Shown one piece after another: positions 43,481 to 52,325 of a stretch of DNA of 64,000 nt. Numbering within the stretch: position 1 is the stretch's first letter; the number at the start of each line of letters is the position of its first letter. Source of the DNA: Kribbella caucasensis (GTDB lineage Bacteria; Actinomycetota; Actinomycetes; Propionibacteriales; Kribbellaceae). The notes under the pieces were generated by a model. It had not been told where the DNA came from. It saw only the letters and a program-made list of their open reading frames with translations, and ran no database searches. Both the position numbers and the translations under genes were made by a program. The stretch is taken from positions 122,133 through 186,132 of the forward strand of contig NZ_SNWQ01000020.1 of assembly GCF_004361855.1 (NCBI RefSeq), written 5' to 3'.

Positions 43481-46400
43481 GTGGTTTCCAGGATCAGTTC
43501 CAGACGGGGGTTCGGCGCGATCGCCGTGGCCTCGTTCGTCGTACTGGGCGTCGCTGGCGCCCAGCCGGCTCAGGCGGGCGAAGCGGGTCAGGGTGCTTGG
43601 TCGGGCCGGGCGGCGCAGCCTGGCCAGCCGGACCGGAGCATCACCCTGATCACCGGGGACAGGGTGACGCTGCGCGGCGGTTCGCTCGACCGGCCGGCGA
43701 TCGAGCCGGGGCCGGGGCGGCGGCACATCGCGTTCAGCACGCAGCGGGTGAAGGACCAGCTGTTCGTGGTCCCGTCCGACGTCAGCTCGGTGGTGACGGC
43801 CGGCCGGATGGACCGCCGGCTGTTCGAGGTCACCGGCTTGATCAAGGCCGGGTACGACGACCGCAAGACGTCCGTGATCCCGTTGCTCGTCACGTACTCC
43901 GGCCGCGCGGCCAGCCGTACTGCGCCCGCCGGGGCGACCGTGACCCGGCAGCTGCCCGTGATCAACGGCGCCGCGGTCGACGTGACCAAGAAGAACGCGG
44001 CAACCTTCGTCCGCAACCTGTCGACGGCGCGATCCGCCAACGGGCTGGACAAGATCTGGCTCGACGGCAAGCGGCACGTGAACCTGGACCAGTCGGTCCC
44101 GCAGATCGGCGCACCGGCCGCGTGGCAGGCGGGGTACACCGGCAAGGGCATCTCGGTCGCCGTCCTCGACACCGGCATCGACGCGACCCATCCGGACCTG
44201 GCCACCCAGGTCGCGGGCGCGAAGAACTTCACCGAGGAAGCGGCCGGTGACCTGGTCGGCCACGGCACCCACGTCGCCTCGACGATCGCCGGGACCGCGG
44301 CCGCCTCGGCCGGCAAGTACAAGGGGGTCGCACCGGACGCCAAGCTGTACGACGGCAAGATCTGCGAGCAAGGGGGTTGCCCCGAGTCCGCGATCCTGGC
44401 CGGGATGGAGTGGGCCGCGACCGAGGTCAAGGCCAAGATCGTGAACATGAGCATCGGCGGCCCGGACACGCCCGAGGTCGACCCGATCGAGGCCGCCGTG
44501 AACCGGCTGACCGCGCAGACCGGCACCCTGTTCGTGATTGCCGCGGGCAACAGTGGTCCCGGCTCCGGATCGGTCGAGTCACCCGGTAGCGCGGATGCCG
44601 CGCTGACCGTCGGCGCGGTCGACAAACAGAACCAGCTGGCCGAGTTCTCCAGCCGCGGACCGCGGACCGGGGACGGCGCGCTGAAGCCGGACGTCACCGC
44701 ACCGGGCGTCGACATCGTCGCCGCCAAGGCGAAGGACTCCATCATCGGCGATCCGGTCGGCGACCAGTACCTGAAGCTCTCCGGTACGTCGATGGCGACG
44801 CCGCACACCGTCGGAGCGGCCGCGCTCCTGGCCCAGCAGCACCCGGGCTGGAAGGCGGGGGAGCTCAAGGGCGCCCTGATGGCGTCGGCCAAGCCGGCCG
44901 ACGGACAGAACGCGTTCGAACAGGGCGCCGGCCGGATCGATGTCGGCCAGGCGATCAAGCAGTCGATCGTGACCGAGCCCGGTGGCGTCTCGTTCGGCAC
45001 GGCACAGTGGCCGCACAACGACGACACTCCGGTCACCAAGACCCTCAGCTACCGCAACCTCGGCGACCAGCCGGTCACGCTGACGCTGGCCGCGACCTTC
45101 GCCGGTCCGGATGGCTCCCCGGCTCCGGCCGGCGCGCTGAAGCTGAGCGCGAACACGGTGACGGTTCCGGCCGGCGGCACCGCCACGGTGCAGCTGACCT
45201 CGGACACGAAGCACGAGGGACCGGACGGCTCATACACGGGCCAGGTCACGGCGACCGCCGCAGGCACCACTGTGGTCACGCCGCTCGGCGCGGACAAGGA
45301 GGTGGAGAGCTACACGCTGACCGTCAACCACGTCGGCACCGACGGCAAGCCGATCGCCGACGGGGCCACCCTGGTGTTCGGCATCGACGCCTTCCGGTTC
45401 CAGTTCCTCGCCGACCCGAGCGGCACGGCGAAGGTCCGGCTGCCGAAGGGCGAGTACCTGTTGCAGGGCGACCAGGCGGTCGTCGAGGGTGAGAAGGTCG
45501 ACCTCTACACGAAGGTCCACCCGGCGGTCGAGCTCGACGCCGACACCACCGTCGTCTTCGATGCCCGGAAGACCAAGCCGGTCAGTACGACGGTTCCGCG
45601 CGCCGACGCGAAGGTGATCCTGGTCGATCTCGGCTATCTCCGGGTCAACGAGTCCGGCGAAATCGGTCTCGGGTCGTCGTTGCTCGCCTTCGGTTTCGAG
45701 GGCCTGCATACCGCCCAGCTGGGTTCGAAGCTCCCACCGGAGCAGTTCACCGGGCACGTAGCGTCGCATTGGGGCCTGCCGGGCAAGGACGGCCGGTTCG
45801 TGAACACGCCGTACCAGTACGGGGTCGTCAACACGTTCCCGGGCGAGTTCCCGACCGGGTTCAGCCGGAGCGTCAAGGCGTCCGACCTGGCAACCGTGGA
45901 GCAGTCGTTCAACGCGACCGGTGATCGGCCGGCGGAGCGGACGGTCGCCGGGCAGGCTCCGAACTCGGCCGGCGGCTGGACGCCGATCCTCGAATACGAT
46001 TTGCCGGCGAAGGCGCGGCTCCACCTGGAGGGCGGTGAGGTGAAGTGGTCGAGCCGGATGGCGGAGATCGTGCCGAGCACCGATCCGGAGAACCCGTTCC
46101 CGACCGAGGTGACCGCGGTGGAGAGCCAGCCCACGCAGTATCGGGCGGGGCGGACGTACCGCGAACGGTGGAACGCGGCGGCCTTCGTACCGACTCCGGG
46201 GGCGGCGAGTGTCGCAGGCGGGGATCTGCTGATCGGCGTCTACACGAACACCGATGCCGATGGACATGTCGGCTTCACGCTGACGGACAAGGCGAGCAGC
46301 AAGCTCTACCGAGATGGCGAGCTGATCGGCGAGAACACCGAGTTCGGGTACGTCGAGCTGACGGACGTGCCGGCCGGCAAGGCGGCGTACAAGTTCGTCA

Positions 46401-46813
46401 CGACCGGGACCAGGGCGTCGTACTCCGGGTTCTCCACCCGGACGGATCTCACCTGGACGTTCACGTCGAAGGGTGAGGACGAGGAGGAGTTCGGAGTCCG
46501 TACGGTGCGCTATCTGCCGGAGGTGGACGACCGGAACGTGGCGAAGCGGGAGCCGGTGACGGTACTGCCGGTGCGGCTCGCGCAGTTGCCGGGGGCAACA
46601 CTTCCGGCGATGAAGAAGATCAGCCTCCAGGTATCCGGTGACGACGGCAAGACGTGGCAGCGGGCGGCCGTCGTACCGACTGGCGGGGATGCGTACAAGG
46701 CCATCTTCGCTACCCCGAAGGGCGCGAAATCCGTGTCCTTCAAGGCGAATCTGGTCGACGCCGCGGGCAACACGACGGAGCAGACCACGATCTCGGCCTA
46801 CCGCCTCCGCTGA
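43481..46813 (+). CDS. Large secreted subtilisin-like (S8) peptidase
   Basis: The 1110-residue protein starts at GTG 43481, eight bases after AAGGAGGGG, with a signal peptide ending near AQA. A propeptide of about 165 residues precedes the S8 domain with Asp230 (VAVLDTGID), His261 (GHGTHVAST), oxyanion Asn357 (AAGNSGP) and Ser437 (SGTSMATPH). About 600 further residues are beta-rich, starting with an Ig-like VTKTLSYRNLGDQPVTLTL domain. It is a type found in Streptomyces and Kribbella as a secreted endopeptidase. CATAC-CGA-GTATG at 43384-43396 upstream is a small palindrome. Confidence 0.93.
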   Translation: MVSRISSRRGFGAIAVASFVVLGVAGAQPAQAGEAGQGAWSGRAAQPGQPDRSITLITGDRVTLRGGSLDRPAIEPGPGRRHIAFSTQRVKDQLFVVPSDVSSVVTAGRMDRRLFEVTGLIKAGYDDRKTSVIPLLVTYSGRAASRTAPAGATVTRQLPVINGAAVDVTKKNAATFVRNLSTARSANGLDKIWLDGKRHVNLDQSVPQIGAPAAWQAGYTGKGISVAVLDTGIDATHPDLATQVAGAKNFTEEAAGDLVGHGTHVASTIAGTAAASAGKYKGVAPDAKLYDGKICEQGGCPESAILAGMEWAATEVKAKIVNMSIGGPDTPEVDPIEAAVNRLTAQTGTLFVIAAGNSGPGSGSVESPGSADAALTVGAVDKQNQLAEFSSRGPRTGDGALKPDVTAPGVDIVAAKAKDSIIGDPVGDQYLKLSGTSMATPHTVGAAALLAQQHPGWKAGELKGALMASAKPADGQNAFEQGAGRIDVGQAIKQSIVTEPGGVSFGTAQWPHNDDTPVTKTLSYRNLGDQPVTLTLAATFAGPDGSPAPAGALKLSANTVTVPAGGTATVQLTSDTKHEGPDGSYTGQVTATAAGTTVVTPLGADKEVESYTLTVNHVGTDGKPIADGATLVFGIDAFRFQFLADPSGTAKVRLPKGEYLLQGDQAVVEGEKVDLYTKVHPAVELDADTTVVFDARKTKPVSTTVPRADAKVILVDLGYLRVNESGEIGLGSSLLAFGFEGLHTAQLGSKLPPEQFTGHVASHWGLPGKDGRFVNTPYQYGVVNTFPGEFPTGFSRSVKASDLATVEQSFNATGDRPAERTVAGQAPNSAGGWTPILEYDLPAKARLHLEGGEVKWSSRMAEIVPSTDPENPFPTEVTAVESQPTQYRAGRTYRERWNAAAFVPTPGAASVAGGDLLIGVYTNTDADGHVGFTLTDKASSKLYRDGELIGENTEFGYVELTDVPAGKAAYKFVTTGTRASYSGFSTRTDLTWTFTSKGEDEEEFGVRTVRYLPEVDDRNVAKREPVTVLPVRLAQLPGATLPAMKKISLQVSGDDGKTWQRAAVVPTGGDAYKAIFATPKGAKSVSFKANLVDAAGNTTEQTTISAYRLR

Positions 46814-46821
46814 AAACGCCG

Positions 46822-46865
46822 GCGTCCGAAGAACCGTGGCCGATCGCGCACGGTTCTTCGGACGC
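46822..46865. terminator. Bidirectional hairpin terminator
   Basis: A 17-bp perfect stem (46822-46838 with 46849-46865) and 10-base loop lie between the converging S8 peptidase and mdh genes. The arm core TCCGAAGAACC equals that of the 4697-4740 hairpin. Confidence 0.85.
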
Positions 46866-46883
46866 AACGTGATGGGGAGGCGG

Positions 46884-47876
46884 TCAGCCGAGGAGGTTGA
46901 GGGCGGTGACGGCGTCGCGCTCCTCGCCGAGTTCGGTGGTGCTGGCGTCGATCCGGGCGCGGGAGAACTCGTTGATCTCCAGGCCCTGGACGATCTCCCA
47001 GTTGCCGTCCTTCGTCGTCACCGGGAACGACGAGATCAGGCCCTCCGGTACGTCGTACGAGCCGTCGGAGACGACCGCCATCGACAGCCAGTCGCCATCG
47101 GCCGAACCGCGCAGCCAGTCGCGGGTGTGGTCGATCGTCGCGGCCGCGGCCGACGCCGCCGAGGACGCGCCACGGGCCTCGATGATCGCCGCGCCGCGCT
47201 TCTGCACGGTCGGGATGAAGTCGCTCTCCAGCCAGTTCTGGTCGTTGACGACCTCGGCGGCGTTCTTGCCGGCCACCTCGGCGTGGAAGATGTCCGGGTA
47301 CTGCGTGGCCGAGTGGTTGCCCCAGATGGTCAGCTTCCGGAGTTCGGTCACCGGGGTGCCGGTCTTCTTGGCCAGCTGGGCGAGCGCGCGGTTGTGGTCC
47401 AGCCGGGTCAGCGCGGAGAACCGCTCGGCCGGGATGTCCGGGGCGTTGCTCTTGGCGATCAGCGCGTTGGTGTTCGCCGGGTTGCCGGTCACGGTGATCC
47501 GGATGTCGTCGGCCGCGTGGTCGTTCAGCGCCTTGCCCTGGACGGTGAAGATCGCGCCGTTCGCCTCCAGCAGGTCGCCGCGCTCCATCCCCTTGGTCCG
47601 CGGCCGGGCGCCGATCAGCAGGGCCACGTTGGCGCCGTCGAAGATGACGTTCGGGTCGTCGCCGATCTCCACCTTCGCCAGCGTCGGGAACGCGCAGTCG
47701 TCGAGCTCCATCACGACCCCCTCGAGCGCCTTCAGCGCCGGGGTGATCTCCAGCAGCCGCAGCTCCACCGGTGTGTCGGGTCCGAGCAGCGCGCCGCTCG
47801 CGATCCGGAACAGCAGGCTGTAGCCGATCTGGCCGGCGGCGCCGGTGACGGCGACCTTCACGGGTGTAGTGCTCAC
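46884..47876 (-). CDS. mdh: Malate dehydrogenase
   Basis: The 330-residue NAD-dependent enzyme begins with GTG 47876 after GAGGAG. Marks are VAVTGAAGQIGYSLLFRI (nucleotide loop), substrate Arg residues in GARPRTKGMERGDLL, VTGNPANTNALI, the Asp in LTRLDHNRALAQLA and the catalytic His in IWGNHSATQYPD. It belongs to the non-LDH-like MDH group usual in actinobacteria. It works with SucCD in the TCA cycle. Confidence 0.97.
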   Translation of the reverse strand: MSTTPVKVAVTGAAGQIGYSLLFRIASGALLGPDTPVELRLLEITPALKALEGVVMELDDCAFPTLAKVEIGDDPNVIFDGANVALLIGARPRTKGMERGDLLEANGAIFTVQGKALNDHAADDIRITVTGNPANTNALIAKSNAPDIPAERFSALTRLDHNRALAQLAKKTGTPVTELRKLTIWGNHSATQYPDIFHAEVAGKNAAEVVNDQNWLESDFIPTVQKRGAAIIEARGASSAASAAAATIDHTRDWLRGSADGDWLSMAVVSDGSYDVPEGLISSFPVTTKDGNWEIVQGLEINEFSRARIDASTTELGEERDAVTALNLLG

Positions 47877-47899
47877 GACACGCTCCTCAGAGGTTTGCA

Positions 47900-47929
47900 A
47901 ACGTAGGGTTTGCCTTCGGACGCTAGCAA
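47900..47929 (-). promoter_or_regulatory. mdh promoter
   Basis: TTGCTA (47929-47924) and TACGTT (47905-47900) are spaced by 18 bases on the minus strand. The palindrome GTTTGCAAAC at 47893-47902 overlaps the -10 and could bind a repressor. Confidence 0.5.
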
Positions 47930-48087
47930 GCCGCCGCCCCGTTGGCGACGGTGGGTCCGGTGATCCACACCACCTGTTCGCGTCAGCGTTCACCAGCCGG
48001 ATACCCGCCGGCTGCCGGGGCGCCATCGCGATGTCGTTGTCCGGCTTGAGGGTGTGCTCAGTCCTCTGACTTGTAAGGAGAATCACG

Positions 48088-49239
48088 ATGAAGCGAACGG
48101 TGCTCTCGCGGCAGTTCGTCGCGGTGACCGCGTCGGCGCTGGCCGTCGGGGCCGCGGTGCTGGTCCCGGCCGTGCAGCAGGACCAGCAGGGCGCTGCCCA
48201 GCCGGAAACCGCCCAGCCGGCCGCCGCCGACCGCAGGCAGGACGACTTCGTGGTGGTCGGTCACCGTGGTGCGTCCGGCTACCGCCCCGAGCACACGCTG
48301 GCGGCGTACGAGCTGGCCGCGCGGATGGGCGCCGACTACGTCGAGCCGGACCTGGTGACCACCAAGGACCGTGTCCTGGTGGCCCGGCACGAGCCGGAGA
48401 TCGGCGGTACGACGGACGTCGACCAGCACCCGGAGTTCGCCGACCGGAAGAAGACCAAGAACCTGGACGGCGTCCAGGTGACCGGGTGGTTCACCGAGGA
48501 CTTCACCCTGGCGGAACTGAAGACGCTGCGGGCCAAGGAGCGGATCCCGGCGCTGCGGCAGCAGAACACGGTGTTCAACGGGCGGTACCAGATCCCCACC
48601 CTGCAAGAGGTGATCGACCTCAGCAAGAAGCTGTCGCGCGAACTGGACCGGCCGATCGGGATCTACCCGGAGACCAAGCACCCCACCTTCTTCCAGCAGC
48701 AGGGCCTCGCGCTCGAGCCCGAACTGGTCAAGGTGCTGACCCGCAACGGCCTGAACCGGCCCGACGCGAAGGTCTTCGTCCAGTCGTTCGAGGTGGCGAA
48801 CCTGAAGGCGCTGGACAAGCAGCTCCGGGTCCCGCTGGTCCAGCTGACCAGTTCGGCCGGCGCGCCGTACGACTTCGTGGTCGCCGGTGACAAGCGCACG
48901 TACGCCGACATCGTGACCGCGAACGGGCTGAAGGAAGTGGCGACCTACGCCGACGGCCTCGGCCCGTCGAAGGACCAGGTCATCCCGCTGGACGCGACCG
49001 GCAAGCTCGGTCAGCCGACCGCACTGGTCAGCAACGCCCACAAGGCCGGCCTGGTGGTCCACCCGTACACCTTCCGGGTCGAGAACAACTTCCTCCCGGC
49101 CGAGTTCGACGGCTCCGCGGTGCCCGCCGAGTCCGGCGACCTGTTCGGTGAGATCGCGGCGTACCGCAAGGCCGGGATCGACGGCCTGTTCACCGACAAC
49201 ACCGACATCGCGATCGCCCAGGAAAAAGAAGCCCGCTGA
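48088..49239 (+). CDS. Secreted glycerophosphodiester phosphodiesterase
   Basis: The 383-residue protein has a signal peptide followed by a short Gln/Pro/Ala-rich linker. The GDPD barrel shows VVGHRGASGYRPEHTLAAYELA with catalytic His and Arg, DYVEPDLVTTKD with metal-binding Glu and Asp, VARHEPEIGGTTDV with the second His, IYPETKHPTF, FVQSFE and GLFTDNTD. Size and the long loop between strands fit periplasmic GlpQ. It releases glycerol 3-phosphate from lipid head groups or teichoic acids. AAGGAG precedes the ATG. Confidence 0.93.
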   Translation: MKRTVLSRQFVAVTASALAVGAAVLVPAVQQDQQGAAQPETAQPAAADRRQDDFVVVGHRGASGYRPEHTLAAYELAARMGADYVEPDLVTTKDRVLVARHEPEIGGTTDVDQHPEFADRKKTKNLDGVQVTGWFTEDFTLAELKTLRAKERIPALRQQNTVFNGRYQIPTLQEVIDLSKKLSRELDRPIGIYPETKHPTFFQQQGLALEPELVKVLTRNGLNRPDAKVFVQSFEVANLKALDKQLRVPLVQLTSSAGAPYDFVVAGDKRTYADIVTANGLKEVATYADGLGPSKDQVIPLDATGKLGQPTALVSNAHKAGLVVHPYTFRVENNFLPAEFDGSAVPAESGDLFGEIAAYRKAGIDGLFTDNTDIAIAQEKEAR

Positions 49240-49250
49240 TCTTTTCGTGA

Positions 49251-49284
49251 TCGAGGCGGCCGGTGGTCTCGCCGGTCGCCTCGA
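49251..49284. terminator. Hairpin terminator after the GDPD gene
   Basis: A 13-bp stem with one G-T pair (49251-49263 with 49272-49284) begins 12 bases after the stop and ends shortly before the next promoter box. Confidence 0.7.
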
Positions 49285-49294
49285 CCGCTCCTGA

Positions 49295-49307
49295 CAGACT
49301 GCGGGTA
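49295..49307 (+). promoter_or_regulatory. Leaderless-type -10 box
   Basis: CAGACT at 49295-49300 lies six bases before the ATG at 49307, with no Shine-Dalgarno. Confidence 0.35.
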
Positions 49308-50113
49308 TGGAACGTGTCGTCGGTTCAGGCCTGGCCACCGTGGAGGCCGAGGCCGACGGGACCTTCGTACTCAGGGTCGACGGTTCACTGCAGTCCCAGG
49401 TCGATCTCGCCGACCCGACCCACCTCGGGTTCGAGTACGTCCGCCGGATCGGGGACATCGTCGACGCCCTGGTCCCGCGCCGGCAGCCGATCTCCGTCGT
49501 CCACATCGGCGGCGCCGGTCTGACCTTGCCGAGGTATGTCGCCGCCACCCGGCCCCGGTCCCGCCAGATCGTGCTCGAGCCCGACGAAGACCTCACCGAC
49601 TTCGTCCGCGAGGTTCTCCCGTTGCCCAAGCGGGCCGGGATCAAGGTGCGTCCCGCCACCGGCCGGGCCGGCCTCAAAGACATCTACGACGACTCCACCG
49701 ACCTGATCATCGTCGACGCCTTCGTCCGCGAGACGGTCCCGGAGAACCTGGTCACGCGGGAGTTCACCGCCGAGTGCGCCCGCGTCCTCCGCCCGGCCGG
49801 AATCCTTGTCCACAACCTCATCGACGGATCCGCCGGCCTCGGCTTCGTCCGCCGCGTCGCCACCACGGTCCGCATCGGTCTCGGCGACGGCGTGGCTCTC
49901 GCGGAGCGCAAGGTGCTTCGTGGCAAGGCCTTCGGCAACGTCATCCTGGCGGCCTCCCGGCACCCCGTCCCCGATCTGACCACGGTCGGCGGCCGCGCCC
50001 ACCCGCCGTACGACGTACTGCCGCTGACCGAACTGGCCGGCAAGGCCGAACCGCTGACGGACGCCGAATCCTTCGTCTCCCCGGCCGCCCCGTCGGGCAC
50101 CTTCCGGAAGTGA
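49307..50113 (+). CDS. Spermidine synthase-like SAM-fold protein
   Basis: The 268-residue protein has an N-terminal small beta domain with LGFEYVRRIGD, then a methyltransferase fold: VVHIGGAGLTLPRYVA (motif I), IVLEPDEDL, the GRAGL and YDDSTDLIIVDAF block and RVLRPAGILVHNLID. This pattern matches the spermidine-synthase-like proteins of actinobacteria, often called fused MFS/spermidine synthase but here without the MFS half. The Asp residues used for polyamine binding are partly changed, so the substrate is unknown. Confidence 0.82.
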   Translation: MERVVGSGLATVEAEADGTFVLRVDGSLQSQVDLADPTHLGFEYVRRIGDIVDALVPRRQPISVVHIGGAGLTLPRYVAATRPRSRQIVLEPDEDLTDFVREVLPLPKRAGIKVRPATGRAGLKDIYDDSTDLIIVDAFVRETVPENLVTREFTAECARVLRPAGILVHNLIDGSAGLGFVRRVATTVRIGLGDGVALAERKVLRGKAFGNVILAASRHPVPDLTTVGGRAHPPYDVLPLTELAGKAEPLTDAESFVSPAAPSGTFRK

Positions 50114-50167
50114 ACAAATCGCCGTCAGCTTGACCCGCGATCCACGGTGCCGTGTCACCGGTCAAGG

Positions 50168-50181
50168 TAGATTTCCGCGAG
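50168..50181 (+). promoter_or_regulatory. Leaderless-type -10 box of the MOSC gene
   Basis: TAGATT at 50168-50173 lies seven bases before the GTG at 50181 and there is no Shine-Dalgarno. Confidence 0.45.
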
Positions 50182-51044
50182 TGTCCGTCGCGAGAGTCTC
50201 CACGCTGACCTACTACCCGGTGAAGGGCCTGGCCGGGGTGTCCGTCGAGCGCGCCGAGGTCGGTCCGGCCGGGTTGCGGCACGACCGGACGTTCATGCTG
50301 GTCGAGCCGGACGGCACGTTCCTCAGTCAGCGCAAGGATCCGCAGATGGCGCCGCTGCGGGTCGACGTACTGCGGGACGGTTCTGCGCTTCGGTTGTCCG
50401 CCGACAGTGGCGAGGAGTTGGAGATCGAGGTCGCGTACGACGGGAAGCGGCGCGACGTCAGCCTGTTCGGCAAGTGGTTCGGTGCGGGCGTGGTCCAGGA
50501 CCCGGCCGCGGACGCTTGGTTCTCCGAACGCCTCGGACGACCCGCCGCCCTGGTTCGTGTGACCCCCGAACACGAGCGGCCGGGTTGGGGTGTACACGGC
50601 GGCGAGACCGGATTCGGTGACGCGCACGCGCTGCTGATCACTTCGCTGTCCTCACTCGACGGCCTGAACGAGCGCATCGTCGAGTCCGGCGGCGACGTGA
50701 TCCCGATGAACCGCTTCCGGCCCAACCTGGTCGTCTCCGGCTGGCCCGAACCACATACCGAGGACAAAGTGTTCCGAGCATCGGCAGGCTCCCTCGAACT
50801 CGGGTACGCCGCCCGCGCGATCCGCTGTGCCGTTCCCACCGTCAACCAGGCCACCGGTGAGAAGAGCGGTCCCGAACCCACCCGCACCCTGGCCCGCTAC
50901 CGCCGCCAACCCGACTACGGCGGTGGCGTCAGCTTCGGAATGAAGGCCGCCGTCCTCACCCCAGGGTTCGTTGCCGTCGGCGAGGAGTTCGTGGTCCACG
51001 ACTGGCTCCCGGAAGGTCCCGACCCGGCGCCCTCGACCCGCTGA
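50181..51044 (+). CDS. MOSC domain protein with N-terminal beta-barrel
   Basis: The 287-residue protein has the MOSC N-terminal beta-barrel (LTYYPVKGLAGVSVERAEVGPAGLRHDRTFMLVEPDG) and a C-terminal MOSC domain with MNRFRPNLVVSGWPE and the conserved Cys in RAIRCAVPTVNQATGE. Related proteins (YcbX, mARC) bind molybdenum cofactor through this Cys and reduce N-hydroxylated compounds. Start is GTG 50181. Confidence 0.9.
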   Translation: MSVARVSTLTYYPVKGLAGVSVERAEVGPAGLRHDRTFMLVEPDGTFLSQRKDPQMAPLRVDVLRDGSALRLSADSGEELEIEVAYDGKRRDVSLFGKWFGAGVVQDPAADAWFSERLGRPAALVRVTPEHERPGWGVHGGETGFGDAHALLITSLSSLDGLNERIVESGGDVIPMNRFRPNLVVSGWPEPHTEDKVFRASAGSLELGYAARAIRCAVPTVNQATGEKSGPEPTRTLARYRRQPDYGGGVSFGMKAAVLTPGFVAVGEEFVVHDWLPEGPDPAPSTR

Positions 51045-51134
51045 ATACCCCGGCAAGTCATCGGAAGGACGCCAGTGGGTGATGGTCCGCTCACTGAACG
51101 TGTAGGTCCCGGTCATCTCGGGAAGATCTACTGA

Positions 51135-51920
51135 GTGACCATGGGACTCAGACGTACCTTCCGCCCCCTTGGCGTGCTGTTTGGCGCCACCGTCCTGACG
51201 ATCGCCACCGCCATACCGGCGCTAGCCGCTCCGCCCCCCGGCCTGCCGCAGAACGCCGACGGCTACGAGCAATCCTTCTCGCCCGCCTACGACTACGACA
51301 CCGACGGCTGCTACGCCACACCCGCGATCGGACCGGACGGGACTCTCAACCCCGGACTGAACCCGAGCGGCGCGGTGAACGGCAGCTGCCATGACTCCTG
51401 GGATCTCGACAACTCGCAGACCTACGCCCGCTCCAAGTGCAACAACGGCTGGTGCGCGATCGTGTACGCCAGCTACTTCGAGAAGGACCAGGCGCTCGAC
51501 GGAGTCAGCTGGGGAGGTCACCGGCACGACTTCGAACACGTCATCTCCTGGGTCAACCAGGCGTCCAACCAGGTCGAGTACGTGTCGACGACCCAGCACA
51601 GCAGTGTGGTGACGTACACGAGGTCGCAGGTTCGCTTCGACGGTACGCACCCGAAGGTCGTCTACCACAAGGACGGCGCCAGCACGCACTTCTTCCGGCT
51701 CGCCAACGGCAACGACGAGCCGCCGGAGAACCACTACCACAACTGGCGCTATCCGCCGATCGTGGGCTGGAACGGCTGGCCGAGTACGTCGCTGCGGGAT
51801 CGGTTGATGACCGCCGACTTCGGGTCCGCGACCATCAAGGTCACCGACACCGGCGACCGGTTCCGGAACCTGCTCAACAACTCCAAACCCAGCGGAATCC
51901 CCTTCGACCCCTGGACCTGA
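51135..51920 (+). CDS. Secreted NPP1 (necrosis-inducing) family protein
   Basis: The 261-residue protein has a signal peptide ending near ALA and the NPP1 fold. The hallmark heptapeptide GHRHDWE appears as GHRHDFE, followed by HVISWV; HYHNWRYPPIVGWNGWP follows. Two Cys pairs are likely (DGCY...GSCHD; KCNNGWC). Eukaryotic NLPs bind plant sphingolipids and lyse cells; the role of bacterial ones is mostly unknown. Start is GTG 51135, nine bases after GGAAGA; ATG 51141 is an alternative. Confidence 0.9.
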   Translation: MTMGLRRTFRPLGVLFGATVLTIATAIPALAAPPPGLPQNADGYEQSFSPAYDYDTDGCYATPAIGPDGTLNPGLNPSGAVNGSCHDSWDLDNSQTYARSKCNNGWCAIVYASYFEKDQALDGVSWGGHRHDFEHVISWVNQASNQVEYVSTTQHSSVVTYTRSQVRFDGTHPKVVYHKDGASTHFFRLANGNDEPPENHYHNWRYPPIVGWNGWPSTSLRDRLMTADFGSATIKVTDTGDRFRNLLNNSKPSGIPFDPWT

Positions 51921-51926
51921 CGCCGG

Positions 51927-52187
51927 TCAGAGCAGGAGGAGGAGGGTGTAGAGGGCAGGGGCGGCGAAGGTGACCAGGAGGATCCAGGCCATCATCTTGT
52001 GACCGGGTTTGGCGCCGTCCAGGGACGAGGCGAAGTCCAGCACCGCGCCCTCTTCGGTGTGCCGGCTGAGGCCCATCCGCTTGGCCCCTTCGGGCCGGGT
52101 GTCGGGCCGCTCGTCGGCGAACGCCTCGGGTGGGATGCCGAACAACGCGGGCCGAGCCGGTTCGAGATCGTCGCGCTCGCCGTACAT
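51927..52187 (-). CDS. Small C-tail-anchored membrane protein, unknown
   Basis: The 86-residue protein has a soluble N-terminal 65 residues (PALFGIPPEAFADERPDTRPEGAKRMGLSRHTEEGAVLDFASSLDG in part) and one C-terminal membrane segment (MMAWILLVTFAAPALYTLLLLL) ending at the last residue. GGGAGG precedes ATG 52187 by five bases. It converges with the NPP1 gene, six bases apart. No family is recognised. Confidence 0.65.
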   Translation of the reverse strand: MYGERDDLEPARPALFGIPPEAFADERPDTRPEGAKRMGLSRHTEEGAVLDFASSLDGAKPGHKMMAWILLVTFAAPALYTLLLLL

Positions 52188-52280
52188 CCGGCCTCCCGCA
52201 GGCTAGGTGAAGGCTCAAGCTAACCCCGCGGACGAGGCAGGCTCAAGCACCTTCCACCATCGTCCCACCCGGACGACGAA

Positions 52281-52313
52281 AACGGCGGCCTGGCAAAACG
52301 CCGGGCCGCCGTT
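52281..52313 (-). terminator. Terminator downstream of the first CAP-type gene
   Basis: A perfect 10-bp stem (52281-52290 with 52304-52313) lies 13 bases after the gene's stop; read on the minus strand it is followed by TTTTCG. Confidence 0.7.
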
Positions 52314-52325
52314 CAGGTCAGCCGA

